Positions 1 through 8,625 of a stretch of 42,377 bases of DNA are shown one piece after another. The stretch lies in contig JAIDOW010000031.1 of NCBI GenBank assembly GCA_029063085.1, positions 2,936-45,312 of the forward strand. Direction: 5' to 3'. Numbering within the stretch: the first letter of the stretch is position 1; every line of letters starts with the position of its first letter. A model generated the notes under the pieces. That model ran no database searches. It was not told the DNA's origin and saw only the letters and a program-made list of their open reading frames with translations. The stretch comes from Lachnospiraceae bacterium. Lineage in GTDB: Bacteria > Bacillota > Clostridia > Lachnospirales > Lachnospiraceae. A program made the translations under genes and the position numbers.

Positions 1-438
1 GTGGACAGCTATGTGATGATAAGGCTGACGGATGAATATGCATCCTACGTAGATGAGATCATAGATGAATATTTTGACGATTATAAATTTTATCTGGAAT
101 TTTCATCAGAGTGGATGACAAATGAACTACCGGCAGATACGAAGGTTGAGGATTTGCTGAAACTGAGAGCAAATGTGGATTATCCATTGCCTGATTTAGA
201 AATCTTTATGAAGGCTTCGCAGTGGAAGGTTATTTTAGATGAAGATATTATAAATATGTGCAAAAAATTGGCAGAATGGGGGTATAGAGGGACTATACAT
301 ACAACGTGTTATGATGAGGACATATATTACGAAAATAAAAATAATAAAAATAAAAAAGAATGCCAAGATGGCGAGGAATTTCATAGAGAAGTACATACAA
401 TATTTATAAAAAATAGTCAAGTTATAGAGTATAAATAA
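1..438 (+). CDS. Small acidic protein upstream of the RTX gene (unknown, possibly 5'-truncated)
   Basis: Open frame of 145 codons beginning with GTG at the first base of the window, so the true start may lie upstream. I do not recognise the family. The product is acidic and rich in Asp, Glu and Tyr, with no signal peptide or membrane segment, so it is probably cytosolic. Its stop lies 12 bases before the RTX start codon, with the RTX Shine-Dalgarno (AAGGAG, about 437-442) in the gap, so the two genes are almost certainly co-transcribed. A small soluble protein directly ahead of a secreted enzyme could be an immunity protein or a chaperone; that rests on position only. Confidence 0.6.
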   Translation: MDSYVMIRLTDEYASYVDEIIDEYFDDYKFYLEFSSEWMTNELPADTKVEDLLKLRANVDYPLPDLEIFMKASQWKVILDEDIINMCKKLAEWGYRGTIHTTCYDEDIYYENKNNKNKKECQDGEEFHREVHTIFIKNSQVIEYK

Positions 439-450
439 AGGAGAAAAGAT

Positions 451-3400
451 ATGGGATTAAGTAATTATCAGTTAGTATTATTAGACAATTTAATTTATTT
501 AAACACAGTGACAATAGCAAAGCAGAAAGAAGATACAATTGGCTATATTGTAAAAAGATTACTTTACAAAGACGGAGACGAATCCGCAGGAATAGGCTCC
601 GGAACCATCATACAGGACTGCCTCAACCACTATAAACCTGGAGACCCGGAAGCAGTAAACTGTATGATGACAAAAGAGGAATGGATAGAGGTATTAAAGG
701 CAATAGAAGCAGATCCGGTGCTGTGCTCTCTGACGGTACATAAAGTGGAGAACCATACGGAAGGGGCACTGGATGGTTTTCGTGCAATGGCACTGACTGG
801 GGAGGGTGTGGATGAGAATATTATCATTTTCCAGGGGACAACCTCTGCGGAAGAATGGATGGAGGATGCGGCAGGAGGCTACAGCGTCACGACTGCGGGA
901 CAGAGGTGTGCACTTGACTTTGTCAATGGTCTGGATATCGTCAATAATAAGCCCTTTGTGGTCAGCGGTCATTCCAAGGGGGGAAACATGGCACAATATG
1001 TCGCTCTGTTTGCGTCAGACCCTACGATTGATAAATGCCTGTCTTTTGACGGACAGGGTTTTTCCAAAGAGCTTTGTGACACGGAAGCTTACAAGGAGGC
1101 AATTAAAAAGAAAGCACAGAATCTTTATCTGATTGCATCAAGCGGTGATTATGTAAATGTTCTGTTCAATTCTCCGGTGCCGGATAACCATAAAATGTAT
1201 GTGGAAGCTAATAATGTATTCAAACAGTTTCTTGATTACCATAAGCCCAACACTGTTTTTACGATCAAAGAGGATGCCGGATCGGAGTATAATATAGTGA
1301 CTGGCTTAAATACAACGACGAAAATGAAGCTCAGTTCTGTTTTTATACAGGATTTTGTTTCTTTTATTATAGAGACAGAAACGGATGCGCAAAAGAAAAA
1401 GACTGTATTTGATGCCCTTATGGGGATACTGGCGGCAACAGCCGAAACGGAGGATGAAATAGAATTAGGGATATCAGGGGATGTGGTCATGGTATTGTGG
1501 ACAATGCCGGTACTGGCGGCGAGCAGCGGTATACTGGCTCCATTCGGAATGGACAAGATCAATTTCTTCAAGAAGAGTATTGAAGATTATATAAAGATAT
1601 TGGATAGTGCAGCCGCAGAGGTATATCAGGGCGTGCTCTATAAAGCAGTTCAAGAAGGAGCGTTGAATTTAATGATTGATTATTTGGGTCAGTATATAAC
1701 GGCGTCAACCAAAAATCAATATACTGTAGCAGCATTCATAGATGATGTAGTGAGTGGAAATGCCTTTGAAAACTGGGGAGATATGGGAAAAAACATCCTG
1801 AATCTGTTCTGGAAAGGAGTGGTGAATTGTTTTGATACCACGACTGGGGGGAGCATAGAAGAATATTTAAAGAATATGTATAATTCTTTTGCAGTGACCA
1901 CCACATTAGGGGAAGGCAGCAAAGGGGTTGTATACAGGAAGGAATATGAGCATGGAGGAATCCTTCATATCGGGACTGGAGAAAATGAAAGGTCGATCGT
2001 CGGAACAGGAGGGGATGACATTTTATTTGGAGGAAATGGTGCAGATGTAATCTATGGAGGGGCAGGAAATGATACCTTATGGGGAGGAAGAGGAGATGAC
2101 CTGTTATACGGCGGCTCAGGGAGTAACCGGTATGTGTTTGGATTATATGACGGCTGGGATGTCATTGTGAATGAAAAGAATGGAAATTTAGCAGATTTTA
2201 TCGTCTTTACCGAGGATGTAAAGTTTTCTGATGTTTCTTTTGCCAAAGACGGGATGGATTTGTTAGTGATCGTAGGGGAGTTCAGCCGGATCAGGGTAAA
2301 GGAATTTTTTGAAAGAGATGGGAATGGAAAATTTCCCCATGCAATAGATATGGTTAAGTTCAAAGGAGGAGGAGAGGAAATTGACTTCCGGACTATCTGT
2401 AGGCGGGCAGGTGTAGAATATAAGGGAGATGTATTGACAGAGCTTGTAGACTGTGATCTGACGGAGGAAGAGAAGAAAGCACTTCAGGAAGAGGACGAGA
2501 GACTGAGAGCATGGTTTGAGGACTATTATAATAAAAAAAATAACCCGGGAGCAGGAACGGGTGGATCAACATCTGGAAGCGGAGGAAACCCAGGTGGTTC
2601 TGGAATAGGCGGTTCTTCGTCATCAGGAGGAAACTCTGGTTCCTCTGGAAGTGGTGGTACTGATGCAGGGGCAAATGCAGGAAATGGTGCCGGATATGCG
2701 GGATATGAGATTTTTGGAAATGATCCGGGGGCTTATGATGATGCCGGAAATGCACAGCCTTCTGATCCAATTATCATTGATTTAAATGGGGATGGCATTT
2801 TTACCACTTCTCTGGAAGATGGTACATATTTTGATTTGAACAAGGATGGTTTTGCCGAAAAAACAGCCTGGATTACCCCTCAGGATGCATTGCTTGTGAG
2901 GGATGTAAATGGTAATGGCAGGATAGATGATGGGGGAGAACTTTTTGGTGACAGAACCGTATTGTCAGACGGTAGTATTGCAGAAACAGGTTTTCAGGCA
3001 TTATCCGATCTGGATGAGAATAAAGACGGTGTTTTAGATGCACAGGACAAATATTATCGTGAATTAAAAGTATGGGTTGATGCGAACCATAATGGAATAT
3101 CAGAGGCGGAAGAATTGTATACATTGGATCATTTTGGCATTGAATCGATTGATCTGGACTATAACCGGATAAACCGTGTAGATGAAAATGGCAACTTGAT
3201 AAAAGCAAATAGCAATATTTATGGGCAGAATACAAAATATGCAATTGGTGAGTATGGTTTCCAGGTGGATCATTCGGATACAGAGTATAAGGGTGAAGAG
3301 ATTGACACAAGCGGTCTGGAAAATGGCCTTCCGGAGATAAAGGGATGCGGAACGCTTTTGGATTTATCTCAGGCAATGGCACTGAATGATGAGCTGAAAG

Positions 3401-6400
3401 AGGCAGTCCTTAAATATGTGGAAGAAAGAAATTATGCGGTTAAAAAGAATGTGTTGCAGGACATATTATTTTTATGGGCAGGGGTTTCAGAGATTGAGGC
3501 TGACAGCAGAGGTACAAAGATGGATGCCCGAAGGCTGGGGGTATTGGAAAAGGTTTATGGACGTCCGTTTGTCGGAGTTTCGGGTGCAAACCCTAATAAT
3601 ACTGCTGCGGCTATACTGAATCAGTTATATTATAGATTTGAAGCGGAAGCAGAAGGCTGTCTGCTTTCACAGACTGTGTATAAACAGGCTTTGGAAAAAA
3701 TCAGAGTATACGGGAATACGGAATCAGGAAATTATTCCTGTGATTTTGTTCCGGCTATAAAGACTTTGATAACGGATTATCCGGTTTATTACATACCATT
3801 GTTTGTACAATATGTACTTAATTTTACTCGTTTGGGAAATCTGTTTGATAAGCAGTATATTTATGAACAGATGAAGAGCGAAAATGAAGTTTTGGCAGAA
3901 TATATGAATATAGAACAAATCGAATATCAGGCAAAGAACGGTTATATTGTTGGAAGCAGTCGAAATGATTTACTCTTATCGGGCAAAGAAGATGAGTTTC
4001 TCCAAGGAGGGAGAGGTGATGATACGTATTTCTTCAACATAGGAGACGGACAGGATACCATCACGGAAGGAAAAGGAAATGACCGGATCGTGTTCGGGGA
4101 AGGAATCCGGGAAGAGGATATCCGGATAACAAGGGATAACCAGAACCTGTACCTGACAAACCAGAAGAGCGGCGACCGGATCACAGTGAAAAGCTTCTTC
4201 GGCAACACGGATTATATCGTGGAGGAAGTGGTCTTTGCAGACGGGAGCAGATGGGGACTGGAAGACATCTATGACAGGGCAAGGCGCTATTATGGAACAG
4301 ATGAAAAAGATATTATCAATGCAAAGGACAGTAACCAGAGTGCTCCATCCTTAGAGGATGATTACATATACGGAGGAGCCGGAGATGACAGCCTGTACGG
4401 AAACAGCGGGAATGACGAACTATATGGTGAAGCCGGGAATGATACGTTAAACGGAGGAAACGGAGATGACCTTCTCGTGGGAGGGACCGGAAATGACAGC
4501 CTGAATGGAGGGAGCGGAGACGATACCTATCTCTTTAACATAGGAGACGGTGATGATACCATCACGGAAGGGAAAGGAAATGACCGGATCGTGTTCGGGG
4601 AAGGAATCCGGGAAGAGGATATCCGGATAACAAGGGATAACCAGAACCTGTACCTGACAAACCAGAAGAGCGGCGACCGGATCACAGTGAAAAGCTTCTT
4701 CGGCAACACGGATTATATCGTGGAGGAAGTGGTCTTTGCAGACGGGAGCAGATGGGGACTGGAAGACATCTATGACAGGGCAAGGCGCTATTATGGAACA
4801 GATGAAAAAGATATTATCAATGCAAAGGACAGTAACCAGAGTGCTCCATCCTTAGAGGATGATTACATATACGGAGGAGCCGGAGATGACAGCCTGTACG
4901 GAAACAGCGGGAATGACGAACTATATGGTGAAGCCGGGAATGATACGTTAAACGGAGGAAACGGAGATGACCTTCTCGTGGGAGGGACCGGAAATGACAG
5001 CCTGAATGGAGGGAGCGGAGACGATACCTATCTCTTTAACATAGGAGACGGTGATGATACCATCACGGAAGGGAAAGGAAATGACCGGATCGTGTTTGGG
5101 GAAGGGATACAGGAAGAGGATATCCGGATATCAAGGGATAACCAGAACCTGTACCTGACAAACCAGAAAAGCGGCGACCGGATCACAGTGAAAAGCTTTT
5201 TTGGCAATGTGGATTATATCGTGGAGGAAGTAGTTTTTGCGGACGGAACCATATGGGGACTGGAAGAAATCTATGACAGGGCGAGATACTATTACGGAAC
5301 AGATGAAAAAGATATTATCAATGCAAAGGACAGTAACCAGAGTGCCCCGTCACTGGAAGACGATTATATGTATGGAGGAGCCGGAGACGACATCCTCAGC
5401 GGAAACAACGGAAATGACGAGCTTTACGGGGAAGCTGGAAATGACACGTTAAACGGAGGGAACGGTGATGACCTTCTCGTTGGAGGAAGCGGAAACGATA
5501 ACCTGAACGGAGGAAGCGGAGACGATACCTATCTCTTTAACATAGGAGATGGGGAAGATACCATCACGGAAGGGAAAGGAAATGACCGTATCATGTTCGG
5601 GGAAGGGATACAGGAGGAAGACATCCGGATAACAAGGGATAACCAGAACCTGTACCTGACAAACCAGAAAAGCGGCGACCGGATCACGGTGAAAAACTTT
5701 TTTGGCAATGTGGATTATATCGTGGAGGAAGTAGTTTTTGCGGACGGAACCATATGGGGACTGGAAGAAATCTATGACAGGGCGAGATACTATTACGGAA
5801 CAGATGAAAAAGATATTATCAATGCAAAGGACAGTAACCAGAGTGCCCCGTCACTGGAAGACGATTATATGTATGGAGGAGCCGGAGACGACATCCTCAG
5901 CGGAAACAACGGAAATGACGAGCTTTACGGGGAAGCTGGAAATGACACGTTAAACGGAGGGAACGGTGATGACCTTCTCGTTGGAGGAACCGGAAACGAC
6001 AGTCTGAACGGAGGAGCCGGAGACGATACCTATCTCTTTGACATAGGGGATGGACAGGATACCATCACGGAAGCAAAAGGAAATGACCGGATTGTATTTG
6101 GAGAGGGGATAGATAAGTCAGATCTGATATTTGCAAGAGTGCAGAACCATCTGAAGATCTCTTTGGCAGGACGGGAAGACACAATCACTGTTTCTAATCA
6201 TTTTGGAAATGAAGACTACCGGGTGGAATCTTTCCAGACCTCTGATGGCAGTATACTGGATTATACGAAGCTGAATGTGATAATACAGGCAATGGCATCC
6301 TTTGAGGATACCACGGGAATGATGTGGGAGGATGCGGTAGTACAGAAAAACGAAGAGGTAAATGATATGATAAATCAATGGTGGACAAAAGAAGTGATTT

Positions 6401-6402
6401 AA
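451..6402 (+). CDS. Giant RTX-repeat secreted protein with Mbeg1/DUF2974-like lipase domain
   Basis: A 1983-residue predicted type I secretion substrate. Residues about 1-300 look like an Mbeg1/DUF2974-type alpha/beta hydrolase: nucleophile elbow GHSKGG with Ser175, Asp200 in SFDGQGF, and candidate acid/base residues Asp233 and His264. Residues about 518-563 hold a first patch of GGxGxDxLx nonapeptides. A Gly/Ser-rich linker (about 699-755) follows, then a Ca-binding module (about 772-915) resembling the FrpC-type region of Neisseria RTX proteins (DLNGDGIF, DVNGNGRID, DANHNGISEAEEL) and a downstream SRGTKMDARRL block also seen in that family. Residues 1191-1858 are four 167-residue tandem units, each with six RTX nonapeptides. 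The C-terminus is a non-repeat tail, as expected for an uncleaved type I signal. There is no N-terminal signal peptide, which fits type I export. Transporter genes follow directly. The enzyme activity (lipase or phospholipase) is inferred. Confidence 0.88.
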   Translation: MGLSNYQLVLLDNLIYLNTVTIAKQKEDTIGYIVKRLLYKDGDESAGIGSGTIIQDCLNHYKPGDPEAVNCMMTKEEWIEVLKAIEADPVLCSLTVHKVENHTEGALDGFRAMALTGEGVDENIIIFQGTTSAEEWMEDAAGGYSVTTAGQRCALDFVNGLDIVNNKPFVVSGHSKGGNMAQYVALFASDPTIDKCLSFDGQGFSKELCDTEAYKEAIKKKAQNLYLIASSGDYVNVLFNSPVPDNHKMYVEANNVFKQFLDYHKPNTVFTIKEDAGSEYNIVTGLNTTTKMKLSSVFIQDFVSFIIETETDAQKKKTVFDALMGILAATAETEDEIELGISGDVVMVLWTMPVLAASSGILAPFGMDKINFFKKSIEDYIKILDSAAAEVYQGVLYKAVQEGALNLMIDYLGQYITASTKNQYTVAAFIDDVVSGNAFENWGDMGKNILNLFWKGVVNCFDTTTGGSIEEYLKNMYNSFAVTTTLGEGSKGVVYRKEYEHGGILHIGTGENERSIVGTGGDDILFGGNGADVIYGGAGNDTLWGGRGDDLLYGGSGSNRYVFGLYDGWDVIVNEKNGNLADFIVFTEDVKFSDVSFAKDGMDLLVIVGEFSRIRVKEFFERDGNGKFPHAIDMVKFKGGGEEIDFRTICRRAGVEYKGDVLTELVDCDLTEEEKKALQEEDERLRAWFEDYYNKKNNPGAGTGGSTSGSGGNPGGSGIGGSSSSGGNSGSSGSGGTDAGANAGNGAGYAGYEIFGNDPGAYDDAGNAQPSDPIIIDLNGDGIFTTSLEDGTYFDLNKDGFAEKTAWITPQDALLVRDVNGNGRIDDGGELFGDRTVLSDGSIAETGFQALSDLDENKDGVLDAQDKYYRELKVWVDANHNGISEAEELYTLDHFGIESIDLDYNRINRVDENGNLIKANSNIYGQNTKYAIGEYGFQVDHSDTEYKGEEIDTSGLENGLPEIKGCGTLLDLSQAMALNDELKEAVLKYVEERNYAVKKNVLQDILFLWAGVSEIEADSRGTKMDARRLGVLEKVYGRPFVGVSGANPNNTAAAILNQLYYRFEAEAEGCLLSQTVYKQALEKIRVYGNTESGNYSCDFVPAIKTLITDYPVYYIPLFVQYVLNFTRLGNLFDKQYIYEQMKSENEVLAEYMNIEQIEYQAKNGYIVGSSRNDLLLSGKEDEFLQGGRGDDTYFFNIGDGQDTITEGKGNDRIVFGEGIREEDIRITRDNQNLYLTNQKSGDRITVKSFFGNTDYIVEEVVFADGSRWGLEDIYDRARRYYGTDEKDIINAKDSNQSAPSLEDDYIYGGAGDDSLYGNSGNDELYGEAGNDTLNGGNGDDLLVGGTGNDSLNGGSGDDTYLFNIGDGDDTITEGKGNDRIVFGEGIREEDIRITRDNQNLYLTNQKSGDRITVKSFFGNTDYIVEEVVFADGSRWGLEDIYDRARRYYGTDEKDIINAKDSNQSAPSLEDDYIYGGAGDDSLYGNSGNDELYGEAGNDTLNGGNGDDLLVGGTGNDSLNGGSGDDTYLFNIGDGDDTITEGKGNDRIVFGEGIQEEDIRISRDNQNLYLTNQKSGDRITVKSFFGNVDYIVEEVVFADGTIWGLEEIYDRARYYYGTDEKDIINAKDSNQSAPSLEDDYMYGGAGDDILSGNNGNDELYGEAGNDTLNGGNGDDLLVGGSGNDNLNGGSGDDTYLFNIGDGEDTITEGKGNDRIMFGEGIQEEDIRITRDNQNLYLTNQKSGDRITVKNFFGNVDYIVEEVVFADGTIWGLEEIYDRARYYYGTDEKDIINAKDSNQSAPSLEDDYMYGGAGDDILSGNNGNDELYGEAGNDTLNGGNGDDLLVGGTGNDSLNGGAGDDTYLFDIGDGQDTITEAKGNDRIVFGEGIDKSDLIFARVQNHLKISLAGREDTITVSNHFGNEDYRVESFQTSDGSILDYTKLNVIIQAMASFEDTTGMMWEDAVVQKNEEVNDMINQWWTKEVI
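4021..6024 (+). repeat. Four 501-bp tandem repeats inside the RTX gene
   Basis: The Asp codon of GDDTY recurs at 4021, 4522, 5023, 5524 and 6025, exactly 501 bases apart. This gives four full units of 167 codons and a partial fifth that runs into the C-terminal tail. Units 1 and 2 are essentially identical in DNA from about 4081 onward, and units 3 and 4 are near-identical to each other, including identical translations at 5237-5452 and 5738-5953. Between the pairs there are more differences (for example IRITRD/ISRD, SRWGLEDI/TIWGLEEI). Each unit contains an HCBP-related segment followed by six RTX nonapeptides. The reading frame is preserved by any whole-unit gain or loss. Confidence 0.95.
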
Positions 6403-6485
6403 CGGGTATAATGGTTTTTTGACAGATAATTATATTAAGAAGCCTGGAGTGGCAGCATTCCGGGCTGTATTTGATAGAGGATAAG

Positions 6486-8615
6486 ATGAGTGAAGATAAA
6501 ATAAAAGAACAGGATACCGGTATAAGCTGCCTGGTTATGATTGCAGCATACTATGGAATACCGGTTGATCCCGAAAATATAAAACATAATTATAATTTAC
6601 AGGCAAGACCTGCCGGAGAAAATGACCTGCTGCGAATTGCAAAAGGACTTAAGATGAAAGCAAAGCATGTAAATGTGGATAGTGATCATATAGGCAAAGT
6701 GACATTACCTGTGATAGTCCGGCTGCAAAATCAGGAATTCGCAATTTTGTTAAAAGCACAGGAAGATAAATATCTGGTAGCATTTTGTAATGAAAGAAGT
6801 CCGAAGGTAATGGATAAGGAGGCTTTTGAGTCTGTATACAGCGGGGAAAGCCTTTTATTTATTCCAAGAAAATTTGAGGACAGGGAATTGAAATTTGGGA
6901 TTAAATGGTTTATCCCGACGATATTAAAATACAAAGCTCCATTATTGGAAGTTTTATTAGCAGCTTTTGTAACACAGATTCTGGGGATTTTTTCTCCAAT
7001 GATCACACAGTCTGTAATTGATAAGGTGCTGACACATAACAGTCTGACAACTCTTGACGTGCTGGCAGTGGGACTAATTCTGATTACGATTTTTGAAAGT
7101 GCCTTGTCTATTGCGAGAAATTATGTGTTTGCACATACCACAAGCAAGATTGACGTAATCCTGAGCTGCCGGTTGTTTAAACATTTGTTCAGCCTGCCGC
7201 TGCGTTATTTTGAGACCAGGCGCGTAGGAGATACGATTGCAAGGGTGCGGGAGCTGGAGAATATAAGAAGATTTCTTACTGGTGTGCCGTTAAATACACT
7301 GTTAGATGCATTATTTATTATTGTATATATCATCATTATGTATTTCTACAGCATCCGCCTGACCAATATCACTTTACTGTCACTGCCGTTACTGGCAGGC
7401 ATTACGGCAGTCATCACACCGATTCTGAAAGAACGGTTAGATGATAAGTTTAAGGCCGGAGCAGACCAGCAGTCCTATCTAGTGGAAACGGTAAACGGTG
7501 TACAGACAATTAAATCTTTTGCCGTGGAGCCCGGGATTGGGCAGAAATGGGAAGGACTGCTGGCAGATTATACAACGGCAAATTTTCGCACCACCATGTT
7601 GGGAAATACAGCGGGTGCCTTAGCACAGCTTGTACAGAAATGCTTTGACATTGCAATTCTATATTTTGGTGCAAAGCTTGTAATAGAAGGGGAAATGACA
7701 GTTGGACAGATGGTTGCGTTCCGTATGTTATCCGGCAGGGTCAGTCAGCCGGTTATGCGTCTCGTACAGATGTGGCAGGATTTTCAGCAGACATCGTTAT
7801 CCATCAAACGACTGGGAGATATTTTTAATTCCAAACCCGAACCTTCTATGCAGGGAGGACAGACGAGACTTCCGTCTATTACAGGAAATATCGTATTTGA
7901 TAAGGTAAGCTTCAGGTATCGTCCGGATGGTTCCGAAGTGATAAAAAATATGAGTTTTCGCATTCCGGCAAACCGGGTAATCGGTGTGGTAGGAAGAAGC
8001 GGGTCCGGTAAGAGCACCATTTCAAAGCTGATACAACGGTTATATATACCGGAAACCGGACGGATCACGATAGACGGTACGGATCTTGCCCTGGCAGATC
8101 CGGCATGGCTCAGGAGACAGATTGGAGTAGTTTTGCAGGAAAGCTTTCTTTTTAATGCAAGTATCCGGGAAAATATTGCATTGCAGAATCCGGCAGCCGG
8201 GATGGAGGAAATTATTCATGCGGCGAAAATTGCCGGTGCACATGATTTTATCGTGGAACTTTCCGAGGGTTATGATACTATGGTAGGGGAGCACGGTACT
8301 GGTCTTTCTGGCGGGCAGAAACAGCGGATTGCAATTGCAAGGGCACTTCTTACCAATCCGAAGATATTGATTTTTGATGAGGCAACATCTGCCCTTGATT
8401 ATGAATCGGAGAGTATTATTCAAAATAACCTGAAACAGATTTGCAGGGACCGGACAGTCATTATCATTGCCCACCGTCTGTCAACATTAAAGGATGCAGA
8501 TGCGATTATGGTAGTGGAAAAGGGCAGTATTGCGGAATACGGAACAATAGAGAATCTGATAGATAAAAAGGGGATATATTATCATTTACTGTTACAGCAG
8601 CAGATGAACAGGTAG
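6486..8615 (+). CDS. HlyB-like type I secretion ABC transporter with degenerate C39 domain
   Basis: Peptidase-like, membrane and ATPase regions in one chain of 709 residues. Residues about 1-125 are a C39-like domain in which the DCG motif of true peptidases reads DTG, so the catalytic Cys is absent, as in the C39-like domain of HlyB that binds RTX substrates instead of cleaving leaders. The membrane domain follows (about 140-430). The nucleotide-binding domain has Walker A GRSGSGKST (503-511), signature LSGGQKQR, Walker B ILIFDEATSALD and the H-loop AHRLST. I chose ATG 6486 because AGAGG lies 5 bases upstream; a TTG at 6471 has no nearby Shine-Dalgarno. The gene sits 83 bases after the RTX gene and its stop overlaps the ribosome site of the next gene. 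It probably energises export of the RTX protein. Confidence 0.92.
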   Translation: MSEDKIKEQDTGISCLVMIAAYYGIPVDPENIKHNYNLQARPAGENDLLRIAKGLKMKAKHVNVDSDHIGKVTLPVIVRLQNQEFAILLKAQEDKYLVAFCNERSPKVMDKEAFESVYSGESLLFIPRKFEDRELKFGIKWFIPTILKYKAPLLEVLLAAFVTQILGIFSPMITQSVIDKVLTHNSLTTLDVLAVGLILITIFESALSIARNYVFAHTTSKIDVILSCRLFKHLFSLPLRYFETRRVGDTIARVRELENIRRFLTGVPLNTLLDALFIIVYIIIMYFYSIRLTNITLLSLPLLAGITAVITPILKERLDDKFKAGADQQSYLVETVNGVQTIKSFAVEPGIGQKWEGLLADYTTANFRTTMLGNTAGALAQLVQKCFDIAILYFGAKLVIEGEMTVGQMVAFRMLSGRVSQPVMRLVQMWQDFQQTSLSIKRLGDIFNSKPEPSMQGGQTRLPSITGNIVFDKVSFRYRPDGSEVIKNMSFRIPANRVIGVVGRSGSGKSTISKLIQRLYIPETGRITIDGTDLALADPAWLRRQIGVVLQESFLFNASIRENIALQNPAAGMEEIIHAAKIAGAHDFIVELSEGYDTMVGEHGTGLSGGQKQRIAIARALLTNPKILIFDEATSALDYESESIIQNNLKQICRDRTVIIIAHRLSTLKDADAIMVVEKGSIAEYGTIENLIDKKGIYYHLLLQQQMNR

Positions 8616-8625
8616 GAGATTACAT

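Noticed and set aside
2393-3382. Long minus-strand open frames opposite the RTX gene
   Set aside because: His/Pro/Leu-rich translations typical of the reverse of Gly/Asp-rich coding DNA, with no ribosome sites.
4021-6024. Regular direct repeats as a possible CRISPR array
   Set aside because: Units are 501 bp, coding in one frame throughout and encode RTX nonapeptides.
6471-6485. TTG start for the HlyB-like gene
   Set aside because: No Shine-Dalgarno at proper distance; ATG 6486 has AGAGG 5 bases upstream.
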